In this document: one piece after another, positions 1 to 9,663 of the stretch
How positions within the stretch are numbered: position 1 is the first letter of the stretch
Layout: each line of letters opens with the position of its first letter
Source: CAWBRT01 sp963696525
Lineage (GTDB): Bacteria; Acidobacteriota; Terriglobia; Terriglobales; Acidobacteriaceae
DNA length: 64,000 nt
Direction of reading: 5' to 3'
NCBI GenBank assembly: GCA_963696525.1
Contig: CAVOKO010000011.1
Span: forward strand, 1-64,000
The notes under the pieces: generated by a model
Told to the model about the DNA's origin: nothing
Seen by the model: the letters and a program-made list of their open reading frames with translations, nothing else
The model's database searches: none
Translations under genes and position numbers: made by a program

Positions 1-1
1 A

Positions 2-42
2 AGAGCAATACGTAGCCCCTGCGGGCACCATCGTATTGCTCT
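2..42. repeat. Stem-loop at the homology breakpoint
   Basis: An 11-bp perfect inverted repeat (AGAGCAATACG at 2-12, CGTATTGCTCT at 32-42) encloses an inner GCCC/GGGC stem. It ends exactly where similarity between the two arms of the long inverted repeat stops (CTGCAG, 41-46). It interrupts the sheath-like fragment of the left arm, so it may be the end of another inserted element. Nothing left of it is visible. Confidence 0.5.
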
Positions 43-563
43 GCAGGCCGTCGAGGGTGGATTGACCTTCGTACTGATCGGCGCGGGGAGACGAGGGTAC
101 TGATCACCAGGTCGTGGATCTGCATGCGCAACACGAAGGTGAAGTCGCTGTCGATCGATGGCGGCCGTGCGGTCATGCAGCAGAACAGGAGCGGTGTTGG
201 CGCCCTTGTAGCGCAGCACGTTGACCTTGGCCTTGGTCAGAGCATCCAGTTGGGTCGGGGTGTAACGGAGAGCCGCGATCTGGGTCAGGTTGAGGCCCTT
301 GTTCCAGATGGCGCTCTTGGGATCGATGGCGGAGTAGAAGCCGGCGACCGTACAGACGATGTTCTGCACGTAAGCTCTGGTACAGGCATTGGGCATTGAC
401 GGCCAGATCGGCGCAGACATGCAGGAAGCGACCGATGTCGTTGGGCAACTGCTTGACCGGATCGAGGACGTGTATCCGCCATCGTAGAAGCCGGTGGAGG
501 TCTCGAAGATTGCGCTGGCATCGCTTTGGCGCCGGCATTCCCGGGGGGATACTCGGAATCGTC
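43..563 (-). pseudogene. Phage tail-sheath-like fragment, left copy
   Basis: With frames joined, the minus strand reads as a protein containing LPNDIGRFLHVCADLAVNA, AGFYSAIDPKSAIWNK and VNVLRYKGANTAPVLLHDRT. The pattern of conserved Gly, Asp and Trp resembles the central part of contractile-phage or tail-like-particle sheath proteins; this is a family-level impression only. Frames change near 185 and 400-560, and the 3' end is cut by the stem-loop at 2-42. No start codon or N-terminus remains. The right-arm copy at 8341-8945 is also broken. Confidence 0.4.
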
Positions 564-616
564 ATTCAATCCCGGATTTCCCTTGACGAGGGAGCCGTTT
601 TGGAGATAATGAGTAT

Positions 617-910
617 ATGAGCACATTTCCACGCCTCTACTGAAGCATCACTCGACCGCCAGCCTGCCGATCTGGGCCTGTTGCTGGCCAGCTGTATCCG
701 CCGCCGCCGGGAAGAACTCGCCTTTTCGTCGAACGCGCCGCCCAACTGTGCGGGATCAAGCCGTCTCAGTGGCATGCGCTCGAAGCTGGCTGGGTGCCCG
801 ACCTGGAATCCGGACTGCTGGAGGCCATCGCCGGGACACTGGAAGTCTCTTTCCCGGACGTCTTGTTTATGGCCGACGTCAGCAGCGCCTTCCAGCCGCT
901 GCCTGTTTAG
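617..910 (+). pseudogene. XRE-type HTH regulator, left copy, frameshifted
   Basis: After correcting one frame change near 725, the protein reads LLLASCIRRRREELAFSVER, then AAQLCGIKPSQWHALEAGWV and an amphipathic tail ending at TAG 908-910. This is the helix-turn-helix layout of small XRE/Cro-family regulators. A second frame change lies just after the start region, where ATGAGCACA at 617 soon meets a stop. The gene is divergent from the sheath-like fragment and upstream of the RHH and recombinase genes, so it is the likely regulator of the module. The same gene is also broken in the right arm. Confidence 0.5.
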
Positions 911-1028
911 AAACTGGCTTCCCTGGTTCAATCCGGGCTAGCCCCTTTACTCATAACCAGTTATCCTCACCTCCATAGCCTAAACAGGAAGGAGGTGAGC
1001 CATCAAAGTCGAGCATAAGGTGAAGCGC

Positions 1029-1184
1029 ATGAACATCAACGTCGAAGCCAGCCTGCACACTGCCTTCAAGGCGGCCACTGCCGCCCGCGGCGAGAACATG
1101 ACCGACATCCTGATGAAGCTCATCGAAGAGTACGTCGACAAGCACATGCCGGCTGCGCTGAAACCGGCGAAGAAGGGCCGCTAG
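1029..1184 (+). CDS. Small ribbon-helix-helix-like protein, left copy
   Basis: A 51-residue basic protein beginning MNINVEASLHTAFKAATAAR and followed by ENMTDILMKLIEEYV. A beta strand followed by two helices is typical of ribbon-helix-helix proteins (MetJ/Arc/ParG-like DNA-binding dimers). It ends one base before the recombinase ATG at 1186, so the two are probably co-translated. The right-arm copy starts further upstream at a GTG behind a strong AAGGAGGT. Here that upstream part is out of frame (2 bp shorter), so the usable start is ATG 1029 or GTG 1020. Confidence 0.55.
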   Translation: MNINVEASLHTAFKAATAARGENMTDILMKLIEEYVDKHMPAALKPAKKGR

Positions 1185-1185
1185 C

Positions 1186-1834
1186 ATGAAGCGCGCGGCC
1201 CTTTACCTCCGCGTCTCCACCCTCGATCAGCACCCGGAGACCCAGCTTTACGACCTGCGCCAGCTGGCCCAGCAGCGCGGTTACGAGATCGTCGAGGAGT
1301 ACACCGACAAGATCAGCGGCGCCAAGGCGAAGCGCCCCGGGCTCGACCAGTTGATGGCGGATGCCCGGCATGGCCGGTTCCAGGTTGTCGTGGTCTGGGC
1401 TTTCGACCGCCTGGCCCGCTCAGTCCGCCACTTCCTCGAGGTCCTGGACGAACTCAATCATATAAAGGTAGAGTTCGTCAGCTTCCGGGAAAATATCGAC
1501 ACCAGCGGACCGCTGGGCGGGCGATGGTGGTCATCGTCAGCGCCATCGCCGAGCTGGAACGCAACCTGATCGTCGAGCGGGTGCGCGCCGGCATGCGGCG
1601 CGCCAAGCTCGAGGGCCGGCATATCGGGCGCCGGCCACTGGACGTCGATCGTGGTGCCGTCATCCGCGACCGCCGGGCTGGACGCAGCCTGAGCGAGATC
1701 GCCCGGCCCACCGAATCAGCCGCGCCCTGGTCAGCAAAATCCTCCGCGAGGCCGCCAAACCCGGTGGCCACAAAGGGGTCTCGCCAGCCCCTCTGCAACT
1801 TCAACAAAACAAGCCGCCGAAAACCGCTGCTTGA
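1186..1834 (+). pseudogene. Serine recombinase (resolvase/invertase), left copy, frameshifted
   Basis: It begins MKRAALYLRVSTLDQHPETQ, with the catalytic Ser in the YLRVS motif, and continues with the resolvase core (VVWAFDRLARSVRHFLEVL). Compared with the intact copy at 7003-7653, one C is missing at about 1518 (GGGCGGGCG against GGGCCGGGCG). This shifts the frame before the AELERNLIVERVRAGMRRA segment, and a second shift near 1705 destroys the C-terminal HTH. The TGA at 1832-1834 matches the stop of the intact copy. The gene is probably inactive unless these are sequence errors. Confidence 0.75.
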
Positions 1835-2087
1835 GCTAGCCACGAAACTCTGGGTTTCGTGAACACAAATGAGCAGGTAAGGTCGGGGCCAGGGCGTTTG
1901 GTTTGCCGGCATCCGGGGATCATATCGAGGCTCAAAAGACTGAGTGTCGCACTCCCTTTCCTGTTAGGCGCAGGACCCAGAATCGGCAGCTACCTGTCTC
2001 AGTAAGTTGGGATTTGCAACCGCCGGGACGGTATCGCTGTCGTGCAAAGGTCCGGCAACAGGCAGCAAGCAAAGCATGTTTCGTCAC

Positions 2088-2122
2088 AAAAAAGCAGAGA
2101 CAACCGAGTCGGTTGCCTCTGC
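2088..2122 (-). terminator. Rho-independent terminator of the NHL gene
   Basis: On the minus strand, a 14-bp stem (2122-2109 with 2107-2094, one G-U pair, one-base loop) is followed directly by six U residues (2093-2088). It starts 15 bp after the TAG/TAA-type stop at 2137, which supports that stop as the end of the NHL-repeat gene. Confidence 0.85.
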
Positions 2123-2136
2123 ACCTGAAAGGTAAG

Positions 2137-5100
2137 TTATTTCCCTTTGCTGTCCGACTGACTTGGCACGGCGAACCAGCATGTCTCGATCCCGAGCCCG
2201 TGTTTCGGCCATCGATTTCTGCGAGGTAGTCGACGCCGAAGTTGCTGAGTTACTGCCCCCCGCAAGACGGCAGCCCACGCCAACCCCAAACAGACCGCGC
2301 CGATTAACACCAGCCGAAGCACCTTCTTGCGCATGGCTCCCACCCAGAACAGGCCAAAGGGCAGTCCCATGAGTCCCACCCATGAGGCCAGGAATACACG
2401 TTGCCGCAGCAGCGAAGCCGTCTGTTGCACGGTGAAGATGACCAACACCGGATACTGGCCCGCCGGAGTACCCGCCGGAATGTTGAAGGTCACCTCTTGG
2501 TGCTGGGGTTATAGGTGCACCAAGCTCCGAGCGGAAGTTCAGACAGGTTGCCGTAATCTGCGTGGTGCTGTTGGGTTATGCCGCGAACGTGACCGTAACG
2601 GTTATGCCTCCAGCCGTGATGTCCAGCGTTGTCTGGGTCGTGATGGTAAGCGAACTCCCGGTGTTGCCGCCCGTAGCGCCGTCGATTGCGAATTGCACAA
2701 CCGATGATGCCCCACCATTGCCGCTCGGGTTCACCACCATTACGGCCGCAGTTCCCACCGAAGCAATGTCTGCCGCTGTGATGTCCGCGGTCAACTGAGT
2801 TGAGCTTCCAAACGTGGTAGTGCGAGCCGAACCGTTCCACTGCACCACCGAGGCGGCCACGAAGTTAGCCCCGTTCACCGTAAGATGGAACGCTGCCGTG
2901 CCCGCAGTTGCCATCATCGGGCTAAGACTGGTGATGACTGGCATTGGGATAACTGGCGGCACAGATGATTGCTGCTGGACCGTTACCACCACTGCCGACG
3001 AGGTCACCCCGAGGAAGTTGGTATCTCCCGAGTACGCTGCCGTAATACTGTGCGGTCCGACGGCAAGCGTGCTGATTGTTAAGGCAGCGGTGCCGGTGCC
3101 CGTGTGGCAGGTCGACAACTTGATGCAAGGTGCCAGCGATACACTCCCCAGCGGCGCGGTGCCGTCGAAGAAGCTCACACTTCCGCTTGGCGTCGAGCTG
3201 TTGGCGGAAGTCACGGTTACCGTAAAGGTCTCCCCGAATTCCACCGTGGGCGTGGCCGAACTGGTTTGTAAGGTTATGGTTGGAGTTGTCTGCGATTGAG
3301 TGCTCTGAGGCAGCCCGTGGCCATTTAGATCAAGCCATGGCCAGAAGCGCATACTCAAATTGCCGTTCGTGGAGACCCTATCATAATCCCAGCGTGGATT
3401 CTGGGGCGTGAAGTACAGCTTGGCGGTACAGCTAGTACCCGAGGGCAGCGCATATGCTTGCGGCTGTCCTTGCGGGCACGCGCTGCTCGCGTCAATCGTG
3501 AAGTCTGAATAACTACCATTATTTAGGTAAAGACTCCACGGCGTACTTGAGGTCACGTCCGCATTGCCGACGTTGGCCATGGTCAGGACTTGCCCCGGGC
3601 TGGTCGAGCCCACCGCTGTGTTCGGGAACGTCAACTGCGCGTTGCCCCACCAGCCGGTAAAATCAGCATAACGGATGGTATTGGTATAGTAATCGGCAAT
3701 AAAGAGGTTGCCCGTCCCATCTGTGGCCAACCCGCTGGGAGCAACCAACTGCGCGCTGGCAGTGTTTCCTTCATCGCCGCATTGTTGGTGATGTCGGCAC
3801 AGGCCTTGCCAGTGCCTACGACAGTGCTGATGTAGCCGGTTGTAGCCTCCACCTTGCGGATCACAGCATTGCTGCTGCCGTCTCCGGTATCGGCAATGTA
3901 GAGATTCCCGGCTGCATCCACCGCCAGCCCATGCGGATTGTTCAACTGAGCACTGTTTGCTGGCCCGCCATCTCCGGAATAACCCACGCCCAAGCTCTGT
4001 TTGCCGGCGATTGTGTGGATATTGCCCACCGTCTTGCCCGCGCACAGCCCGGCAGCAACCCGGCAAACCACCCGCACTACGTTGTTGCCGTTATCGGTGA
4101 TGAACAGGTTGTTGTTGGAATCCAGAGCCAAACCGTTTGGCGTGTGCAACTTGGCAGTGGTGGCCGGACCACCGTCGCCGCTGTAACCGGCCGTACCGCT
4201 AGTGCTGCCGGCCACGGTGGTGATCACTCCATTCAAATCCACCTTGCGTACCACGTTGTTTTTGGCATCGGTGAAGTAGAGGTTACCCACCACATCCAAC
4301 GCCAAATCGCGCGGTCCGTTCAGCTTGGCACTGGTCGCCGCACCGTTGTCACCGCTGTAGCCGGCATTTCCGGTGCCGTCACCGGCAAAGGTAGTGATGA
4401 TGCCGTTGGCGTCCACCTTACGAATGGCGTTGTTGCCCTCGTCGGCGATGTACACGTTCCAGGCCGCATCCACGGCCACTCCCCGCGGAACGTTCAACTT
4501 GGCGAGGGTCGCCAAACCGCCGTCCCCGCTGTAGCCGGTCGTTCCGGTGCCGTCGCCGGCAATGGTGCTGATCGTCCAACTATTCGCCATGCGGACGGCA
4601 TTGTTGCCCGTATCGGCGATGTACACATTCCACTGCGAATCGACGGCCACTCCCCGAGGCCCGTTCAACTGCGCTTGTGTGCGACCACCATTATCGCCGG
4701 TATAGCCTTTCGTCCAGTTACCGGCCCAGGTGAAGATAAAGCCAGGCGTCATCGCGAGTTGCGGCCCAACTCCAGTGCCGCTCACTCCGAATGAGAAGTT
4801 GTAGGGGTTGCTTTGGCTGTTTGTTGTCTGTACCTGCAAGGGTGCTTGCCGCAGCCCAATGTACTGAGGACTGAATTGTAGCTGGGCATTGCATACCGAG
4901 CCCGCAGGTACAGTCATAGAGGTGCCGCAACCGGCACCGGTAACGACACTGACCGAAAAATCATTACTAGGCAACGAGACATTCGAGATGTACGTGTCGG
5001 CATTGACGTTAAATTGCGCGTTTATGTAACTGGAGTAGTTATATGCGGTGGGGGGAAAGGTTAGAGCTGAGCTGATTGCAAGCTTGTCAATAATATTATT

Positions 5101-6354
5101 ACCTTTATCGACGACATACACGTTACTGGCCTGATCCAGCCCCACGGCGACAGGCGAGCTAAACAATTGGCCGCCGAGGGTAGCAATGTTTTCGGGGGCA
5201 ATCACCATGCCCGCGATCGTAATTTGCGTCGCTTGCCTGTTCACCACGCGGATGGCGCGATTGCCCGTGTCGGCGATGTAAAGATTGCCCGCCGAGTCCA
5301 GCGTAATTCTGCGCGGGTTGCTGAGGAGGGCGCTGGTGGCCGCAGCGCCGTCACCGCCATAGCCGGCACTGGTGCAGCTTCCCGCAACGGGGTTGATTAT
5401 GGCGCCGGTCAGCGTTTGGCTCGCGGTAACTGCGCGGATGCAGGCATTGAAGGTGTCCGCGATATAACAGGTTTCCGTAAGCATCTACAGCGACAGCGCC
5501 TGGCCAATACAATTGGGCGCTGGTGGCCGGGCCTCCATCGCCGCCGTAAGTCCGTTCGGCCGCCCCTGCCCGGCGTCGGTATGTTGCCGGCCACGCTGTC
5601 AATGTATCCGGGTTGGAGCGTTTTGCCGAAAACTATCACCTGAGAAGTTGGTGGTGTTTACGGCTCGGATAACGTTATTGCTCTGGTCGGCAATGTAGAG
5701 GACACCACCAGCCCAAGCAAGGCCGCGGAGCTTGCCGAGTTTGGCGCTGGTTGCCGCTGCGCCATCGCCGGTTTGCCCCCCGCTAGTGCAGGTGCCCGCC
5801 ACTGTTGAAATGTTATAAGGACTGGCATTTGTCACCATGCGAACGCAACGGTTTCCCATGTCGGCGATATACAGGTTGCCGGACGTGTCCAGTGCCACGC
5901 CATCCGGAAAATTCAGCCCAACGCCGCTACTGGATGCTGGCGTGCCATCGCCGCCGTAGCTGCCGGCTGAGTTATTGTCTCCGGCCACCGTGGCGATCGT
6001 TCCGGGGGCGATCTGAACGCCGAAAACCGTAATTGCAGTGGCCTGCATGTTCGCCACGCGGACAACGCCATTCTCCTGGTCAGAAAAATAAATGTTGCCT
6101 TGCCCGTCCAAGATAAGGCCTTCGGGATCCGCGAGAGATGTCTGGGTTGCCGCGGTGCCATTGGCACTGTAGCCCCAACTGCCGGTGCCCACGACCGGGA
6201 CTGTGCTGGACACGTTGCCTAGGGTAATGGCTGGCGGCACTGGCGGCGGAAACGCCATGCCCGCAGGCGCAGCCAGAAAGAAAAGAGCAAGAATGGAAAC
6301 GATTAGGATTACTCGCTCGGTGCGAGAAGATGGACAAGCAAAAGCTGCGTGCAT
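2137..6354 (-). pseudogene. Large secreted NHL-repeat / Ig-like protein, multiply frameshifted
   Basis: With frames joined, this is one protein of about 1,400 residues. A signal peptide (VILIVSILALFFLAAPAGMA) is followed by many NHL beta-propeller repeats of the form GYSGDGGPATSAKLNGP / GVAVDAAGNLYIADTGNN. Then come two choice-of-anchor/ASPM-like domains (LQFSPQYIG, LYFTPQNP), an Ig-like domain (SGSVSFFDGTAPLGSVSLAP), an IPT-like domain (PVITSLSPMMATAGTAAF) and a C-terminal membrane anchor (LMGLPFGLFWVGAMRKKVLR). Such proteins are typical of Acidobacteriota; the role is probably cell-surface binding, but no ligand can be named. Frame breaks fall near 5600, 5480, 3770, 2560-2580 and 2300. ATG 6354 is preferred because of CGGAGA upstream; ATG 6378 is the alternative. 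Confidence 0.75.
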
Positions 6355-6378
6355 GGTTGTCTCCGAAAGATCAGTCAT

Positions 6379-6963
6379 GACCCGAGATGCGTAATTCCGC
6401 GATACGGAAAACGTGAATCTCTGGACTGAGGTCAGTTCAGGTTAGACAAAATAAGGCCGTTGAAATGGCAGTCAGCGCTCTAGGCAGCGGAATCGCAGAT
6501 ACGCACAAAGGAAGGATAATAGCCCTAACAACGCGCGGACCCAGACGGCAACGGTTTGTAATGATTACTTCAGCTACTCTGGAATGACAATCCGACATAG
6601 TCAAGCGAAATCGTGTGCCCTTCGTGCTTACGGCGGTAACCTCGAAAATACCTGCAAGCCGGAACTAAGAATCGATACTGATTCCGGGGTCGTTAGCTCG
6701 CGGGCACTGAACCGGCAAAGCAGGGGCCGTAACGAGGAAGTTGGACTCGCGTGTTGCTTCAATAAAACCGCCTCGGCCGCAGCGAGCAGATACGATAAGT
6801 CCCGAGTTATCGGCAACTCGGAAGTTAAAGCGAGTGCTGAACCCCAGATCCTCCGCCGAGAATCATGTGGTGTCCGCCCCCTTCGAACGAAGCAACAAGC
6901 GCCACAGTCCGAAGTGAACTCCCGGTGCTCTTTGCAGCGTATGTTGAGTTGTACAAGTCTTCG
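6379..6963. other. Spacer with no supported gene
   Basis: The 585 bp upstream of the NHL gene hold its promoter region and sequence up to the inner end of the right repeat arm. Open frames exist on both strands (for example 6584-7036 plus and 6628-6969 minus), but they lack recognisable motifs or good ribosome sites and overlap each other. I see no gene here. Confidence 0.5.
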
Positions 6964-7002
6964 GCTCATCTGTGTTCACGAAGCCAGAGATTTGTGGCTA
7001 GC

Positions 7003-7653
7003 TCAAGCAGCGGTTTTCGGCGGCTTGTTTTGTTGAAGTTGCAGAGGGGCTGGCGAGACCCCTTTGTGGCTACCGGGTTCGGCGGCCTCGCGGAGGATTT
7101 TGCTGACCAGGGCGCGGCTGATTCGGTGGAGCTGGGCGACCTCGCTCAGGCTGCGTCCAGCCTGGCGGTCGCGGATGACAGCGCCGCGATCGACGTCCAG
7201 TGGCCGGCGCCCGATATGCTGGCCCTCGAGCTTGGCGCGCCGCATGCCGGCGCGCACCCGCTCGACGATCAGGTTGCGTTCCAGCTCGGCGATGGCGCTG
7301 ACAATGACCACCATCGCCCGGCCCAGCGGTCCGCTCGTGTCGATATTTTCCCGGAAGCTGACGAACTCAACCTTTATATGATTGAGTTCGTCCAGGACCT
7401 CGAGGAAGTGGCGGACGGAGCGGGCCAGGCGGTCGAAGGCCCAGACCATGACAACCTGGAACCGGCCATGCCGGGCATCCGCCATCAACTGGTCGAGCCC
7501 GGGTCGCTTTGCCTTGGCGCCGCTGATCTTGTCGGTGTACTCCTGGACGATCTCGTAGCCACGCTGCTGCGCCAGCTGGCGCAGGTCGTAAAGCTGCGTC
7601 TCCGGGTGCTGATCCAGGGTGGAGACGCGGAGGTAAAGGGCCGCGCGCTTCAT
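7003..7653 (-). CDS. Serine site-specific recombinase (resolvase/invertase family), intact copy
   Basis: A 216-residue enzyme that cuts and rejoins DNA through a phosphoserine link. The catalytic Ser is in YLRVSTLDQ (about residue 10). FDRLARSVRHF and the arginine-rich AELERNLIVERVRAGMRR complete the catalytic domain and E-helix. RDRQAGRSLSEVAQLHRISRALVSKIL forms the C-terminal HTH expected for DNA-invertase/resolvase enzymes. The size fits small Hin/Gin/Tn3-resolvase-like recombinases rather than large integrases. It starts one base after the stop of the RHH-like gene. Because a second, inverted copy lies 5 kb away, inversion of the middle segment is conceivable. Confidence 0.85.
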   Translation of the reverse strand: MKRAALYLRVSTLDQHPETQLYDLRQLAQQRGYEIVQEYTDKISGAKAKRPGLDQLMADARHGRFQVVMVWAFDRLARSVRHFLEVLDELNHIKVEFVSFRENIDTSGPLGRAMVVIVSAIAELERNLIVERVRAGMRRAKLEGQHIGRRPLDVDRGAVIRDRQAGRSLSEVAQLHRISRALVSKILREAAEPGSHKGVSPAPLQLQQNKPPKTAA

Positions 7654-7654
7654 G

Positions 7655-7846
7655 CTAGCGGCCCTTCTTCGCCGGTTTTAGGGCAGCCGGCGTGTGCTTG
7701 CTGACGTACTCTTCGATGAACTTCAGCAAGATATCGGTCATGTTCTCGCCGCGGGCGGCAGTGGCCGCCTTGAAGGCGTTGTGCAGGCTGACTTCGACGT
7801 TCATGTTCATGCGTTTCACCTTGTGTTCGTCTTTCAGTTGGCTCAC
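7655..7846 (-). CDS. Small ribbon-helix-helix-like protein, right copy
   Basis: A 63-residue protein (MSQLKDEHKVKRMNMNVEVS at the N-terminus, then HNAFKAATAARGENMTDILL) with an RHH-like strand-helix-helix pattern and a basic C-terminus. Translation likely starts at GTG 7846, which overlaps the end of a strong AAGGAGGTG ribosome site; the internal ATG that follows KR is the alternative. The stop is one base before the recombinase ATG, giving a two-gene operon. It may act as an accessory or repressor protein for the recombinase, by analogy with ParG/Arc-type partners; this is not demonstrated. Confidence 0.65.
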   Translation of the reverse strand: MSQLKDEHKVKRMNMNVEVSLHNAFKAATAARGENMTDILLKFIEEYVSKHTPAALKPAKKGR

Positions 7847-7934
7847 CTCCTTCCGCTCCCGGGCGGGGCTCAGAGGTGAGCATATCCGGTTATGAGTACG
7901 AAGACCAGCCTTAGCTGGCCAGGGAGGCCGGTTA

Positions 7935-8229
7935 CTAAACAGGTTCCTGGTTGTAGCGGCTGACTTCGGCGATGAACAACAGGTTCAGGTAGCCGGACTC
8001 CAGGGTTCCGGCGATCGCCCTCAGCAGCCGCGATTCGTCAGTCCGGGATCCAGCCGGCCTCCAGGGCATACCACTCGAGAGCTCACAATCCCGCTCAGTT
8101 CGGCGGCGCGCTCGATGGAAAGGCCGAGTTTTTCCCGGCGGTGGCGGATACAGCTGGCCAACAGCAGGGCGAGAGGGGCTGGGGCGGAGGGCCGGTGCTT
8201 CGATCGGATGTCGCAAAGTCATTGCTCAT
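7935..8229 (-). pseudogene. XRE-type HTH regulator, right copy, frameshifted
   Basis: Homologous to the regulator at 617-910. The recognisable parts are LLLASCIRHRREKLGLSIER, AAELSGI and the tail LLRAIAGTLESGYLNLLFIA ending at TAG 7937-7935. The start MSNDFATSDRST sits in the divergent promoter region. At least two frame changes (near 8160 and 8090-8050) separate these pieces. It lies upstream of the RHH and recombinase genes in the same direction. Both copies being broken suggests the element has lost its own control, or that the sequence carries indel errors. Confidence 0.45.
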
Positions 8230-8310
8230 ATACTCATTATCTCCAAAACGGCTCCTCGGTCAAGAGGAATCCGATGATCTGAACCATCTTTCTTGAGCAT
8301 ATACTCATTT
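8224..8310. promoter_or_regulatory. Divergent promoter with repeated GCTCATATACTCATT sites
   Basis: GCTCATATACTCATT (8224-8238) recurs as GAGCATATACTCATT about 70 bp further on (8295-8309). The left arm has the reverse complement at about 609-623. Related half-sites (TACTCATAACC and TATGCTCACC) precede the RHH/recombinase genes in both arms (about 950-975 and 7875-7895). The recurrence at both promoters fits operators for the XRE or RHH protein of the module; the factor is inferred. Confidence 0.4.
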
Positions 8311-8340
8311 CGCCGCCATCCAAAGGCATCCCGAAACACC

Positions 8341-8945
8341 GTCCGAGCCGATCTGGCCGTCATGTCGAACGCCTATGCCAGCAACTACGTGCAGAACATC
8401 GTCTGCACGGTCGCCGGCTTCTACTCGGCCATCGATCCCAAGAGCGCCATCTGGAACAAGGGCCTCAACCTGACCCAGATCGCGGCTCTGCGCTACACCC
8501 CGACCCAGCTGGATGCACTGACCAAGGCCAAGGTCAACGTGCTGCGCTACAAGGGCGCCAACACCGCTCCTGTTCTGCTGCACGACCGCACCGCCGCCAT
8601 CATCGACAGCGACTTCACCTTCGTGCTCCGCATGAACATCCACGATCTGGTGATCAATACCCTCTGCTGCCCGCGCCGATCAGTACGAAGGTCAATCCAC
8701 CCTCGACGGCCTGCAGATGACCTCGATGAAGTCGGCCATGGACGAGGACATGGTTGCACTGACCAAGCGCGGCTACATCAGCAAGAGCAACATCACCATC
8801 TCCGCCACGCAGGTTCAGCAGAACACGGGCAACAGCGTTGCTGCGGCAGGACATACCAGGTCTCTTCTTCCTGTGGCGCAGCAAACGCCTCGCGCGCGGC
8901 CGCCGACTCCGGCCGGAGCCAGGGTCTGTCGTAGAAACAAACGCT
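8341..8945 (+). pseudogene. Phage tail-sheath-like fragment, right copy
   Basis: The first part (to about 8660) reads ADLAVMSNAYASNYVQNIVC, then AGFYSAIDPKSAIWNKGLNL and RTAAIIDSDFTFVLRMNIHD. After a frame change near 8665 it continues as QYEGQSTLDGLQMTSMKSAM and KRGYISKSNITISATQVQQ. The C-terminal block (a helix, then 'L-x-x-G-x-I' and a strand) resembles the sheath C-terminus. The N-terminal part present in the left copy (GFYDGGY...) is missing, replaced by the promoter repeats. No other phage structural genes accompany it, so it is a remnant and not a prophage. Confidence 0.4.
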
Positions 8946-9663
8946 AATCGCCCAGCCTGGCGAACGGCCGCTCCCATGAACTCGCTCCGTTCCGGCCAGC
9001 TTTCGATGGTGACTAGTTTTTGAAAGTGACGCCGAAGACTCCGGGCTGGTAATCGCCGGGTTGGGCTGATCGTGGTCTTCGTCTTTGGTCTTCTGATCAA
9101 GGCCTGGGCTGGTGGGTATGGGTGTTGATGGGAGAACAATAAAGAAGATGATGATGTTGATGATGTTCGACGTTCGCTGTCCTGTTCTTCGCCGCCGGCC
9201 CGGTGAGGCCGGCGAGATCCCGAGGCAATGACGACACGCGGGAAGAAGCAGCAGGAAAAACCCGCGGGTCAGCTCCGGCACCTGATCAGATCAGAAACTG
9301 GTCTTCGTGGCCGGCGGTTTCCCCGGCGCCGTCTCTGGTCCGGCGCCGCAGCCTGGACAAGACCCTGTTTTTCCCGGTTCGGGGCCTAAGGTAAGATTTC
9401 CTAAGGTTGGCGGAAAATAACTCGTTTAGGTCGGTTGCAAATCCTGTAGTCGAAAACCGGGGGAACCGGGTTTCCCCCGGGTAGCACTATGACTTATGCA
9501 CCATCGTCGGGGCCAGGCGGGGACAAAACGCGAATAGTAATTCCACCGCTAAATCCCGATTATGGTACAGCGGGCGCAGGTTTTTCTTCTCTGTGGCGCT
9601 GACTCGGTAAAATCGCCCTGTTTATACCGCCTATTGTAGAAAGCCTCACAAGATGGCAGCGGA
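8946..9663. other. Spacer with no supported gene
   Basis: About 700 bp between the outer end of the right module and the IS5 remnant. Short open frames occur on both strands, but none has a recognisable product, a ribosome site or a conserved neighbour relation. A GC-rich palindromic stretch (CCGGCGG...CCGGCGCC around 9310-9345) is present. I see nothing else. Confidence 0.5.

Larger units (their letters stand above)
41..8716. mobile_element. Composite element: inverted recombinase modules around an NHL gene
   Basis: Two diverged copies of one module face each other: the left arm is 41-1874, the right arm 6964-8716. Reading inward, each arm has a phage tail-sheath-like fragment, a divergent XRE-type regulator, a ribbon-helix-helix-like gene and a serine recombinase. 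The recombinase 3' ends point toward the centre. Similarity stops inward at a shared GTGTTCACGAA-type sequence and outward at CTGCAG. The 5.1-kb centre holds one NHL-repeat gene with its own terminator. The right-arm recombinase is intact and the left-arm one is frameshifted. Whether the centre is carried as cargo, inverted, or simply lies between two insertions cannot be decided from the sequence. Confidence 0.6.

Noticed and set aside
3931..4794. A 287-codon plus-strand frame across the NHL gene
   Set aside because: Antisense shadow of the NHL repeats; its apparent repeats mirror the propeller units.
2576..6378. A CRISPR-like repeat array
   Set aside because: The repeats are coding NHL units with codon-level variation and no constant-length spacers.
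1..9000. A prophage
   Set aside because: Only one sheath-like fragment per arm; no capsid, terminase, portal or lysis genes, so a module remnant fits better.
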